Positions 8,220 to 16,227 of a stretch of DNA of 64,000 bases are shown piece after piece; within the stretch, counting starts at the first letter, position 1, and every line of letters starts with the position of its first letter. This stretch comes from Paenibacillaceae bacterium. Lineage in GTDB: Bacteria > Bacillota > Clostridia > Lachnospirales > Lachnospiraceae. The notes beneath the pieces were generated by a model that was not told where the DNA came from, ran no database searches, and saw only the letters and a list, made by a program, of their open reading frames with translations. Both the position numbers and the translations under genes were made by a program. The stretch is from NCBI GenBank assembly GCA_015057705.1, contig SVDU01000008.1, forward strand, positions 95,574 through 159,573, given 5' to 3'.

Positions 8220-9605
8220 ATGAAAGAGAAGGTACAAGTATTTGGCCGCTTTTTAAGCGGTATGGTAATGCCTAACATCGGTGCATTTATTGCATGGGGA
8301 CTGATTACGGCATTGTTTATCCCAACGGGCTGGTATCCCAATGAAGCCATCGGAGCACTGGTTTCTCCCATGGCCAGCATGCTTCTGCCGCTTTTGATCG
8401 CGTATACAGGCGGTACGGCTGTTTATGGTCAGCGGGGTGGCGTGATCGGTGCAATTACAGCCATGGGCGTAATTGTTGGTTCCAGCGTTCCCATGTTTAT
8501 GGGGGCAATGATCGTTGGTCCTGTCAGTGCCTGGGTGATTAAGAAGTTTGATCGTAAGATAGAGGGAAAGATCCCTGCTGGTTTTGAAATGCTGGTTAAC
8601 AACTTTTCCCTGGGTATCATCGGTGCTATTTTAACTGTTATTGCCTTGAAAGGGGTTGCGCCTTTTGTAGAGGTTATGAACCGGGTGATGGAATCAGGAG
8701 TAGGCTTCTTTGTAGATCATAAACTGCTGCCTCTGGCAAGTGTTTTTATTGAGCCTGCGAAGGTTTTGTTCTTAAACAATGCCGTTAACCATGGAATTCT
8801 TTCTCCTATGGGAATTCAGCAGGTAGAAGAAATTGGAAAATCTATTTTCTTTCTTCTTGAGGCAAACCCGGGACCAGGACTTGGTATTTTACTTGCTTAT
8901 TGTATTGCTGGAAAGGGATCTGCCAAGAGCTCAGCACCTGGCGCAATTATCATTCACTTTTTAGGTGGAATCCACGAGATTTATTTCCCTTATATCCTGA
9001 TGAACCCTCTGTTACTTCTGGCGGTTATTTCAGGCGGAGCAAGTGGAATCTTTGTGTTTCAGCTCCTTGGTGTGGGATTAACCTCACCTGCATCTCCCGG
9101 AAGTATTCTGGCTGTTCTGGCAATGACACCAAGAGGCGGGTACTTTGGTACTCTGGCAGGTGTTACGGTAGCTGCCGCTGTTTCCTTCCTTGTGGCTCTT
9201 CCTCTACTTCGGTTTACAGGGAAAGGCGGAGATTTAGAAGAATCGAAGGATAAAGTTAAGAAGATGAAACAGGAATCCAAAGGAAATCAGACGGTAGAAA
9301 TGAATATATCATCTGGCAGCAGTGTTAAAAAAATTGTATTTGCCTGTGATGCAGGTATGGGATCCAGCGCTATGGGCGCTACCGTATTGAAAAAAAAGCT
9401 GGCAGCAGCAGGATTTGGAGATATCTTAGTGGCTCACTCACCCGTATCCTCTATTCCCCAGGATGCCCAGATCGTAGTAACTCATAAGGAATTAAAGGAG
9501 CGTGCGGCACACAGCAATCCGAATGCACAGCTGGTTCTGATTACAAATTTTATGGCAGCTCCGGAATATGACGAGCTGGTGGAATCATTAAAAGAAAATC
9601 AATAA
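8220..9605 (+). CDS. mtlA: PTS mannitol-family transporter, EIICB
   Basis: 461 residues. ATG at 8220 is preferred: AGGG (8207-8210) lies upstream of it but overlaps the earlier in-frame GTG at 8205. The EIIC part is the first ~340 residues with multiple membrane segments and the family motif GGIHEIYFPYILM; after a charged linker comes EIIB with phosphocysteine in ACDAGMGSSAMGA (about C376). It imports and phosphorylates a hexitol at the membrane, taking phosphate from EIIA (13295). There is no EIIA domain in this protein, matching the separate mtlF-like gene. Mannitol is the family substrate, but the unusual enzymes downstream leave another hexitol possible. Confidence 0.9.
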   Translation: MKEKVQVFGRFLSGMVMPNIGAFIAWGLITALFIPTGWYPNEAIGALVSPMASMLLPLLIAYTGGTAVYGQRGGVIGAITAMGVIVGSSVPMFMGAMIVGPVSAWVIKKFDRKIEGKIPAGFEMLVNNFSLGIIGAILTVIALKGVAPFVEVMNRVMESGVGFFVDHKLLPLASVFIEPAKVLFLNNAVNHGILSPMGIQQVEEIGKSIFFLLEANPGPGLGILLAYCIAGKGSAKSSAPGAIIIHFLGGIHEIYFPYILMNPLLLLAVISGGASGIFVFQLLGVGLTSPASPGSILAVLAMTPRGGYFGTLAGVTVAAAVSFLVALPLLRFTGKGGDLEESKDKVKKMKQESKGNQTVEMNISSGSSVKKIVFACDAGMGSSAMGATVLKKKLAAAGFGDILVAHSPVSSIPQDAQIVVTHKELKERAAHSNPNAQLVLITNFMAAPEYDELVESLKENQ

Positions 9606-9626
9606 ATTCATTGTAAAACTACCGCC

Positions 9627-9655
9627 TTTCATCTGATTGTAAACCATGTTATAAT
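9627..9655 (+). promoter_or_regulatory. Possible promoter of second EIICB gene
   Basis: TATAAT (9650-9655) preceded by TGT forms an extended -10; the -35 position reads TTTCAT (9627-9632). It lies in the 92-base gap between the two EIICB genes. Confidence 0.5.
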
Positions 9656-9697
9656 ACTTACAAAAATATATAATGGTTTAAAAGGGGAGTTTCACAG

Positions 9698-11026
9698 ATG
9701 AAATTAGCGGGGAAAGTACTGAAGTATTACAGCAGGGTGATTGCTGAATGCATACCTCTTTTTGTGACAGCAGGACTGCTGTCAGCCTTTTCGGCAGGCA
9801 TATTCCAGAATGAGCACCTGTATGAAATGTCCAAAATTTTATCTTCTCTGGTGATTCCGGTGTTTATGGGATATAAAGCAGGCACTGTGTGCGGCGGGGA
9901 TGTCGGCGGATTAGCCGGCACCCTTGCCGCTTCTGTTGTTGTTATGGCAGAGCCTGCCTCTTCCATGATTCTGTCAGTCATGGTAGGCAGTATGGCCGGG
10001 TTTCTATGCAGAAAGGGGTTAGACCGGATCAAAAATTGGATTCCTTCTGGCTTTGAGATGCTCTTTAGCAACTTATATTTAGCATCTTTAGGGTTGCTTG
10101 CCGGAGGCGCTGCCTATCTTTTTGTGATACCGGAGGCAGAATGGCTGTTGGGATTTTTGGGAAATGGTTTATCATTTATGATAGAAAGGGGAATTATCCC
10201 TTTTATCAGCTTTATAGTAGAGCCGTTAAAAATTGTTTTTTTCAATAACTGGATCAATCACGGCTTTTTTCTGCCGCTGGGGTTGGAACAGTTAAAAACC
10301 CAGGAGAGTTCCATTTTGTTCCTTTTGGAGACCAATCCCGGGCCGGGATTTGGTATTCTTCTTGCTTATGCCCTGGTTCACCCTAATATGAGAAAAACAA
10401 TGGTTTCCAGCCTTATTATACAATCTCTGGGAGGCATTCATGAGGTTTATTTCCCCTATATCCTGTCAGATATCCGGTTATTGGCCGGTGCCATAGCCGG
10501 AAGCATTGCGGGGAATTACTGTTTCATGATGACAGGCAGCGGACTTCTGGGACCGGCTTCCCCTGGAAGCTTGATTACCATACTGATTATGGCGGATAAA
10601 AAGTATTGGCTGGGAATCGTTATGGGAATTTTTATTTCTGCGGCTGTGGCCTGTCTTGTATCCTGCCTGATTCTGCTGGGAAACAAGGGAAAGTCATCTG
10701 CTGATATAGAAAAGGAACTAAAGGATGAAGTGATGCCAATGAGAATGGAACATGCAAAAATATATTTTGTCTGCGATGTAGGAATGGGATCCAGCGCCAT
10801 GGCCAGTGCACTTTTTAAGAAGAGACTGAGACTGGAAGGCTTAACCGGTATCGAGGTATTCCATGTGTCTGCTGACCGGATTCCTGCTGATGCAGATGCG
10901 GTTGTCTGCCAGAAGGATTTTGCCCGTACTTTGCCGCAAATTTTTATTCCGTGCTTTACGGTGGACAATTTAACAGATATGTCTGGTTATAAGGAACTCC
11001 TGAACTGGTTAATGGGAGGTGGATAA
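9698..11026 (+). CDS. Second mannitol-family PTS EIICB
   Basis: 442 residues, a divergent paralogue of the preceding EIICB: same order of membrane EIIC (with GGIHEVYFPYIL) and C-terminal EIIB with phosphocysteine in VCDVGMGSSAMASALF (about C359). It lacks the N-terminal FGRFLSGMVMPNIGAF form and begins KLAGKVLKYYSRVIAECIP. Both active motifs are intact, so it is probably a functional transporter with a different substrate, or a partner used for sensing. It precedes the PRD regulator with one base between stop and start, suggesting coupled expression. No EIIA domain; it presumably shares the EIIA at 13295. Confidence 0.82.
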   Translation: MKLAGKVLKYYSRVIAECIPLFVTAGLLSAFSAGIFQNEHLYEMSKILSSLVIPVFMGYKAGTVCGGDVGGLAGTLAASVVVMAEPASSMILSVMVGSMAGFLCRKGLDRIKNWIPSGFEMLFSNLYLASLGLLAGGAAYLFVIPEAEWLLGFLGNGLSFMIERGIIPFISFIVEPLKIVFFNNWINHGFFLPLGLEQLKTQESSILFLLETNPGPGFGILLAYALVHPNMRKTMVSSLIIQSLGGIHEVYFPYILSDIRLLAGAIAGSIAGNYCFMMTGSGLLGPASPGSLITILIMADKKYWLGIVMGIFISAAVACLVSCLILLGNKGKSSADIEKELKDEVMPMRMEHAKIYFVCDVGMGSSAMASALFKKRLRLEGLTGIEVFHVSADRIPADADAVVCQKDFARTLPQIFIPCFTVDNLTDMSGYKELLNWLMGGG

Positions 11027-11027
11027 G

Positions 11028-13133
11028 ATGGGAGGCAGTGATTTTACACCCAGAATGCAGCAAATCGTTCTGGCTTTGATTAAAGAACAGGGGCCTGTTC
11101 CTGTAAAGCAGCTTGCAGACCAGATCCGTATCAGCAAAAGAACAGTGCAACGGGAGCTGGAGTACATTCCCAGGGCGTTGAAGAAATACGGGCTGACTTT
11201 TTGCTCTAAAACCGGGACTGGTATCTGGCTGGAAGGAGACAGGACTCAGATCGAAGCCTTAAAGGACGAACTTGAAGCGGATGATGCCCTTGATGTATCA
11301 GATCGGATTGAACGCCAGAAGCGTCTGATCCTGGAAATTCTCAAGGATAAGACGTTAAAGAAACTGTATTATTACAGTGATATATTTGGGGTAAGCGAGG
11401 CGACTGTCAGCTCGGATTTAGAAGCGGTGAAAGAGTGGTTTCACAGATATCATCTGGAGATTAAGAGAAAACCGGGATACGGTGTGTTTATTGAGGGCAG
11501 TGAACGGGATTTTCGCAGGGCTCTCCGGGTTTTTATCGATGAAAACATTCATACAGAGATGATTCAGGGTATGTATGAAGACAGGAACCAGACCGTGTTA
11601 AATGTAATACAGAATAAGAGTGAGAGAAATATTTACAGAATCCTGGATGATGATATTGTAAAGCGGGTGACCGCCTGTATCTTAAGGATAAGAGATAAGC
11701 GAATACTGAATCTGACCCAGGATTCCTATCTTGGTCTGGTGATCCATGTGGCAATTGCGGTAAACCGGATCCGCCGTCAGGAGATTATAGAAGAGAATCC
11801 CATAATGGCAGATTTTCTGCAGAAAGATCAGGATTATGATCTTGCGAAAACCATAACCAAATCCCTGGAAGAAGAATTCCGGATTCAGATTCCGGAAATT
11901 GAGTGTGCCTATATCTGCCTGCACATCAAAGGCTCTAAGATTCAGCAGCTGAATATTGATGAGAAGTCAAAAAGTGAAATAGAGGAATCCAGGGAGCTGT
12001 GGGAGGTGGTCAATGAAATGATTGACTGCTATAACGACGGCATGGCATATTTGCTGAAACAGGATGAAGAATTTGTAATCCAGGGATTGATTGCCCATTT
12101 AAAACCCACTCTGGTTCGCCTTGCCAATGGCATGAAGATCCAGAATCCTTTGCTGGAGCAGATCAAACGGGATTATCCGGCCATATTTGATCGGTGCAGA
12201 ACTGTTGCCAGGGTAATCGAAGCCCGTTACGGATATGAGGTGCCGGAGCCGGAGATCGGGTTTCTTGCCGTGCACTTTGGCGCGGCTGAAGTTCGTATGG
12301 AAAGCAGAAAGGAAAGCCGGAGAAAGGTGAATATAGGGATCGTCTGCGCCAGCGGAATCGGGATTTCCCGGCTTATGTCTTCCAGAATTGCCAGAGATTT
12401 TTCAGACAGGGTGGAGCTGTCTGTTTATGGTATGACGGACTTGTCGCCCTATGTGTTAAACAAGACAGATTTCTTTGTATCTACGGTACCGCTAAAAGAA
12501 GAGGCAGACATCCTGTATGTGAGTCCTCTGCTTTCCGTGGAAGAAATGGAACGGATTGCCGGGAAGGTGCGCCAATGTGAATATATGCCCAAAAAGCAGG
12601 ATAACAAGGAATTTACCATTCAGCTGGACCAGGTGAATTTTATGGCGGTTCAGATCAAAAATGTGATCAGGCTCATGGAGTATCAGCGGGTAGACAATGG
12701 GATCACCTTTGAGGAGCTTTTGATTGCTGTCAGTGAAAAGCTGGCTTCCTATCCGGAACGTCAGATCATGATACAGGAGGATTTAATGAGGAGAGAACGG
12801 CTTTGCAGCCAGATCTTCCCTGATTTAAACTTCGCCCTGCTTCATGCCAGGACGGAAGGGGTAGGTAAGCCGGTATTTTCGGTTTGCCAGACAAAAGATG
12901 GAACACCATTTTCTGATCCATATTTTAAAGGAGTATGTGTTGTGCTGGTCATGCTGGTTCCAAAAGATGACCACACAGCAGAAAACAGTGAAATCCTGGG
13001 TGTCTTAAGCGAGCGGCTGATTGAGGAAGAGGAGTTTTTAGAAGCTGTCAGGCATGGAGGAAAAGAGGAAATAAGAGCATTTGTTTCCCAGTATTTAAAT
13101 CAATATTTCAGACACTATCTGGATAAAATCTGA
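11028..13133 (+). CDS. mtlR: PRD-domain transcriptional activator (MtlR/BglG family)
   Basis: 701 residues. ATG at 11028 has GGGAGGTGG upstream; the GTG at 11019 lies inside that site. Order of domains: helix-turn-helix (VKQLADQIRISKRTVQREL), second DNA-binding helix set (FGVSEATVSSDLEAV), two PRD modules (about 180-400, with His in LVIHVAIAVNR and LAVHFGAAE), a MtlR-type EIIB-like domain (CASGIGISRL, about C440) and an EIIA-like domain at the end (LLHARTEG, about H606). Family knowledge: phosphorylation by HPr and EII components tunes activity, so the gene is turned on when substrate is transported. Probable activator of the promoters at 8104 and 13233. Confidence 0.9.
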   Translation: MGGSDFTPRMQQIVLALIKEQGPVPVKQLADQIRISKRTVQRELEYIPRALKKYGLTFCSKTGTGIWLEGDRTQIEALKDELEADDALDVSDRIERQKRLILEILKDKTLKKLYYYSDIFGVSEATVSSDLEAVKEWFHRYHLEIKRKPGYGVFIEGSERDFRRALRVFIDENIHTEMIQGMYEDRNQTVLNVIQNKSERNIYRILDDDIVKRVTACILRIRDKRILNLTQDSYLGLVIHVAIAVNRIRRQEIIEENPIMADFLQKDQDYDLAKTITKSLEEEFRIQIPEIECAYICLHIKGSKIQQLNIDEKSKSEIEESRELWEVVNEMIDCYNDGMAYLLKQDEEFVIQGLIAHLKPTLVRLANGMKIQNPLLEQIKRDYPAIFDRCRTVARVIEARYGYEVPEPEIGFLAVHFGAAEVRMESRKESRRKVNIGIVCASGIGISRLMSSRIARDFSDRVELSVYGMTDLSPYVLNKTDFFVSTVPLKEEADILYVSPLLSVEEMERIAGKVRQCEYMPKKQDNKEFTIQLDQVNFMAVQIKNVIRLMEYQRVDNGITFEELLIAVSEKLASYPERQIMIQEDLMRRERLCSQIFPDLNFALLHARTEGVGKPVFSVCQTKDGTPFSDPYFKGVCVVLVMLVPKDDHTAENSEILGVLSERLIEEEEFLEAVRHGGKEEIRAFVSQYLNQYFRHYLDKI

Positions 13134-13151
13134 GGAATCAAAACAGGAAAG

Positions 13152-13178
13152 CCGGGTCCGTAAAGGACCTGGTTTTTT
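13152..13178 (+). terminator. Terminator after mtlR
   Basis: CCGGGTCC (13152-13159) pairs with GGACCTGG (13165-13172, one G-T pair), followed by seven T. Confidence 0.9.
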
Positions 13179-13190
13179 TGTGTTTTTTAA

Positions 13191-13217
13191 ATTTGGCATT
13201 ATCTGATGGCGCCAAAT
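13191..13217 (+). promoter_or_regulatory. Second MtlR-type operator
   Basis: ATTTGGC at the left end and GGCGCCAAAT at the right end reproduce the outer arms of the operator at 8063-8088; the inner part is less symmetric. It ends 15 bases before the -35 box, the same as the first site. Confidence 0.65.
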
Positions 13218-13232
13218 GCCATTTTGTTTTCG

Positions 13233-13262
13233 TTGAAAAACATAAGATATAAACTCTATAAT
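13233..13262 (+). promoter_or_regulatory. Promoter of the EIIA-kinase-dehydrogenase unit
   Basis: TTGAAA (13233-13238), 18-bp spacer, TATAAT (13257-13262): the same boxes and spacing as at 8104-8133. Confidence 0.75.
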
Positions 13263-13294
13263 TTAATAGAACACCAGCAAAGGAGGGGAACAGC

Positions 13295-13762
13295 GTGTTT
13301 GGATACGGGAAAAAAAATGAAGAAAAAAATACAGAACTTTTAGAACTTGGGAATATCCGCCTGAATTGCAGATCCGGAGAAAAAGATACAGTCATAAGGG
13401 AAGTGGGGAGAATGCTTTGCGAAAGTGGCTGCGTGGATGAATCCTATATAGAGGCAATGCTTCGGCGGGAGCTGACCTTTCCAACGAATATCGGAAATGG
13501 AATTGCACTTCCTCACGGTGTGGAGGAAGCTAAAAAAAATATCAGACGTTCCGGTATTGCAGTCATGGTATTTCCTGATGGAACGGACTGGGGAGGAGAG
13601 ACGGTGAAACTGGTTATAGGGATTGCAGGAGCAGGAGAGGAGCATTTGGAAATACTCTCTGTCATTGCACAGTGTCTTGCTGATCCGGACGATGTGGACC
13701 GGATCACCAGGTGCAGTGCAAAGGAGATCTATACCATGTTTACCGGAAAGGGGTGTTCGTAA
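13295..13762 (+). CDS. mtlF: PTS mannitol-type EIIA
   Basis: 155 residues, GTG start with AGGAGGGG upstream. Carries the EIIA phospho-histidine in GIALPHGVEEAK (about H74). It passes phosphate from HPr to the EIIB domains of the two upstream EIICB proteins, in the cytoplasm. The stop codon overlaps the next start (TAATG), so translation with the kinase is probably coupled. It has its own activator-type promoter, separate from the EIICB genes. Confidence 0.92.
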   Translation: MFGYGKKNEEKNTELLELGNIRLNCRSGEKDTVIREVGRMLCESGCVDESYIEAMLRRELTFPTNIGNGIALPHGVEEAKKNIRRSGIAVMVFPDGTDWGGETVKLVIGIAGAGEEHLEILSVIAQCLADPDDVDRITRCSAKEIYTMFTGKGCS

Positions 13763-14691
13763 TGATTGTTACAGTGACCATGAATCCAGCTATTGATAAA
13801 ACAGTGGATATTGGAAAATTTGAACGGGGAGATTTAAACAGAATAAAGCGGGTGGAAATTGATGCCGGGGGAAAAGGCATTAACGTTTCCAAAACAATCA
13901 GAGAATTAGGAGGGGAAAGTATTGCCACCGGTTTTGTGGGAGGAACCAGCGGCACCATCATCAGACAGGTTCTGACTGACTTAGGGCTCAGCACCGATTT
14001 CGTGGACGTAAAAGGGGAGACGAGAACGAATTTAAAGGTGGTGGAGGAAACCGGTGAGGTGACAGAGCTTAATGAGCCTGGACCGGAAGTATCAAAGGAA
14101 CAGCTAAACGATCTTCTTAACAGGCTGGAGGGTTATGCAAATCCGGATACCCTGTTTGTACTGGCAGGAAGCATACCGGCGGGAATACCCACCGATATAT
14201 ACAGAAAAATTACGGAACAGGTTCACCAAAAAGGTGCAAAGGTTTTGCTTGATGCAGACGGCGTGCTGTTTTCAGAATCCCTAAAAGGAAAACCAGATAT
14301 GTTAAAACCCAACCGCTCAGAACTTGAACGGTATTATCAGATGGATTACAGGGCTTCCGAGCAGGAACTTGTCTTAATGGGAGAAAAACTTCTTGATCAG
14401 GGAGCCTCCATGGCAGCAATCTCTCTCGGTCAAATGGGCGCCATTTTCTTAACAAAGGGTAAACGGTACCGTTGTCCAGGGCTTAAGGTAAAAGCCCATT
14501 CCACTGTAGGCGCCGGAGATGCTCTGGTTGCAGCCATGGCATACAGCTGGAATGAAAAGCTTCCCCTTGAAACCTGTATTCGTTTATGCATGGGGGCTTC
14601 AGCAGGCGCGGTCACCAGCATAGGAACCAAGCCGCCTAAGCGCAGCCTGGTGGATGAACTGGTGGAGCGGGTAGAACTGTTGGAGATTTAA
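13762..14691 (+). CDS. fruK: PfkB-family 1-phosphofructokinase-like sugar phosphate kinase
   Basis: 309 residues from ATG 13762, which overlaps the EIIA stop and has AAGGGG upstream; the earlier in-frame start at 13711 would lie inside the EIIA gene. Features: N-terminal TVTMNPAIDKTVDI, GGKGINVSKTIRELGG, and the C-terminal ATP/catalytic motif TVGAGDALVAAMA. This subfamily includes 1-phosphofructokinase and tagatose-6-phosphate kinase, which make a ketose 1,6-bisphosphate. In this operon it should phosphorylate the ketose phosphate made by the dehydrogenase at 14727. Which ketose is not certain. Confidence 0.85.
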   Translation: MIVTVTMNPAIDKTVDIGKFERGDLNRIKRVEIDAGGKGINVSKTIRELGGESIATGFVGGTSGTIIRQVLTDLGLSTDFVDVKGETRTNLKVVEETGEVTELNEPGPEVSKEQLNDLLNRLEGYANPDTLFVLAGSIPAGIPTDIYRKITEQVHQKGAKVLLDADGVLFSESLKGKPDMLKPNRSELERYYQMDYRASEQELVLMGEKLLDQGASMAAISLGQMGAIFLTKGKRYRCPGLKVKAHSTVGAGDALVAAMAYSWNEKLPLETCIRLCMGASAGAVTSIGTKPPKRSLVDELVERVELLEI

Positions 14692-14726
14692 TACTAAAAT
14701 TCATGAATAGGCTGGAGGCTGGAAAT

Positions 14727-16001
14727 ATGAAAACAAAAGCGGTAAGAATGTACGGTGCAGATGACTTAAGACTGGAGGAGTTTGAACTTCCTCCCATAAA
14801 GGAAGATGAGATTCTTGTTAAAATCGTAAGTGACAGTATCTGTATGTCCACCTACAAGCTGGTAAAGCAGGGGAAAAAGCATAAAAGATCACCTCAGAAC
14901 ATGGATACCAATCCAGTCATTGTGGGTCATGAGTGTGCGGGGCTGATTGTGGAAGTGGGAAACAAGTGGAAGGATCAGTTTCGGCCGGGACAGAAGTTTT
15001 CTCTGCAGCCAGCGTTAAATTACAAGGGAAAGCTGGATTCACCGGGATATTCCTATGAATTCTGCGGAGGGGCCTGTACTTACTGTATTATGCCTAACGA
15101 GGTTATGGAGCTGGGATGTCTTCTTGATTATACCGGAGAGAGCTTTTTTGAAGCATCACTGGGAGAACCGATGAGCTGCATCATTGGCGGATTTCATGCC
15201 AACTATCATACCAACAAAAGGAATTACGATCATGCCATGGGAACCAAGGCAGATGGTAACATCCTGATTATGGGAGGCTGCGGCCCCATGGGACTGGGAG
15301 CAGTCAGTTATGGTCTGCAGTTTGAAAATAAGCCAAAGAAAATTGTGGTAACGGATATCAGTGATGAGCGGATTGCCCGGGCAAAGGAAGTTATTTCAGA
15401 AGAGTCTGCTTTGGAGAGAGGAATTGAGCTTCGCTATGTGAATACAGCTGTCATGGCTGATCCTGTTTCAGAACTTATGGCACTTACAGAGGGACATGGC
15501 TATGATGATGTATTTGTGTATGTACCGGTAAAGGAAGTAGCACAGATGGGGGATAAACTCCTTGCATTTGACGGCTGCATGAACTTTTTTGCAGGACCCT
15601 CTGACAGCCAGTTTAAGGCGGAAATCAATCTTTACAACTGCCATTATACAAGCACACATATCATGGGAACCACTGGCGGTAATACAGATGATCTGGTAGA
15701 GGCCAATCGGCTGTCGGCCGATGGAGCCATTGAAGCGGCTGTTATGGTAACACATGTAGGTGGAATTGACAGCATTGCAGAGGCGACAAAGAATCTGCCT
15801 TCCATTCCCGGTGGGAAAAAACTCACCTATACCCAATTCGATCTGCCTTTAACAGCCATTGATGATTTTGAAGAACTGGGAAAGACTGATCCGCTTTTTA
15901 AAAAACTCAGTGAATCCTGCAGTGCCCATAAGGGATTATGGAACCGGGATGCAGAAAAGATTCTTTTTGATCATTTTGGTTTTAATCCAAATGAATTATA
16001 A
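14727..16001 (+). CDS. Zinc-type alcohol dehydrogenase, SorE-like (L-sorbose-1-phosphate reductase family)
   Basis: 424 residues. ATG at 14727 has GGAGG 8 bases upstream; the ATG at 14703 has none. A medium-chain dehydrogenase: catalytic-domain Cys (SDSICMSTYK), GHECAG, a Cys pair in CGGACTYC, and a nucleotide loop GGCGPMGLGAVSYG followed by acidic VTDIS, which favours NAD. Its length and N-terminus fit the L-sorbose-1-phosphate reductase (SorE) group better than mannitol-1-phosphate dehydrogenase (MtlD), which is a different family. Likely oxidises the polyol phosphate imported by the PTS to a ketose phosphate. A very long terminator hairpin ends the unit. Confidence 0.8.
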   Translation: MKTKAVRMYGADDLRLEEFELPPIKEDEILVKIVSDSICMSTYKLVKQGKKHKRSPQNMDTNPVIVGHECAGLIVEVGNKWKDQFRPGQKFSLQPALNYKGKLDSPGYSYEFCGGACTYCIMPNEVMELGCLLDYTGESFFEASLGEPMSCIIGGFHANYHTNKRNYDHAMGTKADGNILIMGGCGPMGLGAVSYGLQFENKPKKIVVTDISDERIARAKEVISEESALERGIELRYVNTAVMADPVSELMALTEGHGYDDVFVYVPVKEVAQMGDKLLAFDGCMNFFAGPSDSQFKAEINLYNCHYTSTHIMGTTGGNTDDLVEANRLSADGAIEAAVMVTHVGGIDSIAEATKNLPSIPGGKKLTYTQFDLPLTAIDDFEELGKTDPLFKKLSESCSAHKGLWNRDAEKILFDHFGFNPNEL

Positions 16002-16010
16002 ATAGATAGA

Positions 16011-16075
16011 AAGAAGGAACCGTTGCTCTATAAGTGATATATTTAAACTTATGGAGCAACGGTTCCTTCTTTTAT
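16011..16075 (+). terminator. Very long terminator hairpin after the polyol operon
   Basis: An 18-bp perfect stem (16011-16028 with 16054-16071) is extended inward by seven more pairs (TATAAGT/ACTTATG, one G-T), about 25 bp in all, with an 11-base loop. It is followed by T-rich sequence. Confidence 0.9.
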
Positions 16076-16158
16076 TTATGTATAAAAACCATAATATCAT
16101 TTATTTTACATAATGCCTTAAATTTTAGAATTGTTTTATAAATTTTGAGAGCTATGTG

Positions 16159-16167
16159 TGTTATAAT
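16159..16167 (+). promoter_or_regulatory. Extended -10 for the two-component operon
   Basis: TGTTATAAT, an extended -10, about 60 bases before the kinase start. No good -35 box is visible. Confidence 0.45.
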
Positions 16168-16227
16168 ACCTTTACGTAATATTAAATTTTTGTTATAAAT
16201 CAAAGATAACGTGGGAGAGACGAAAAG

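Noticed and set aside
9637..9642. TTGTAA as -35 box for the second EIICB
   Set aside because: Only 7 bases from the -10 box; the extended -10 explains the promoter better.
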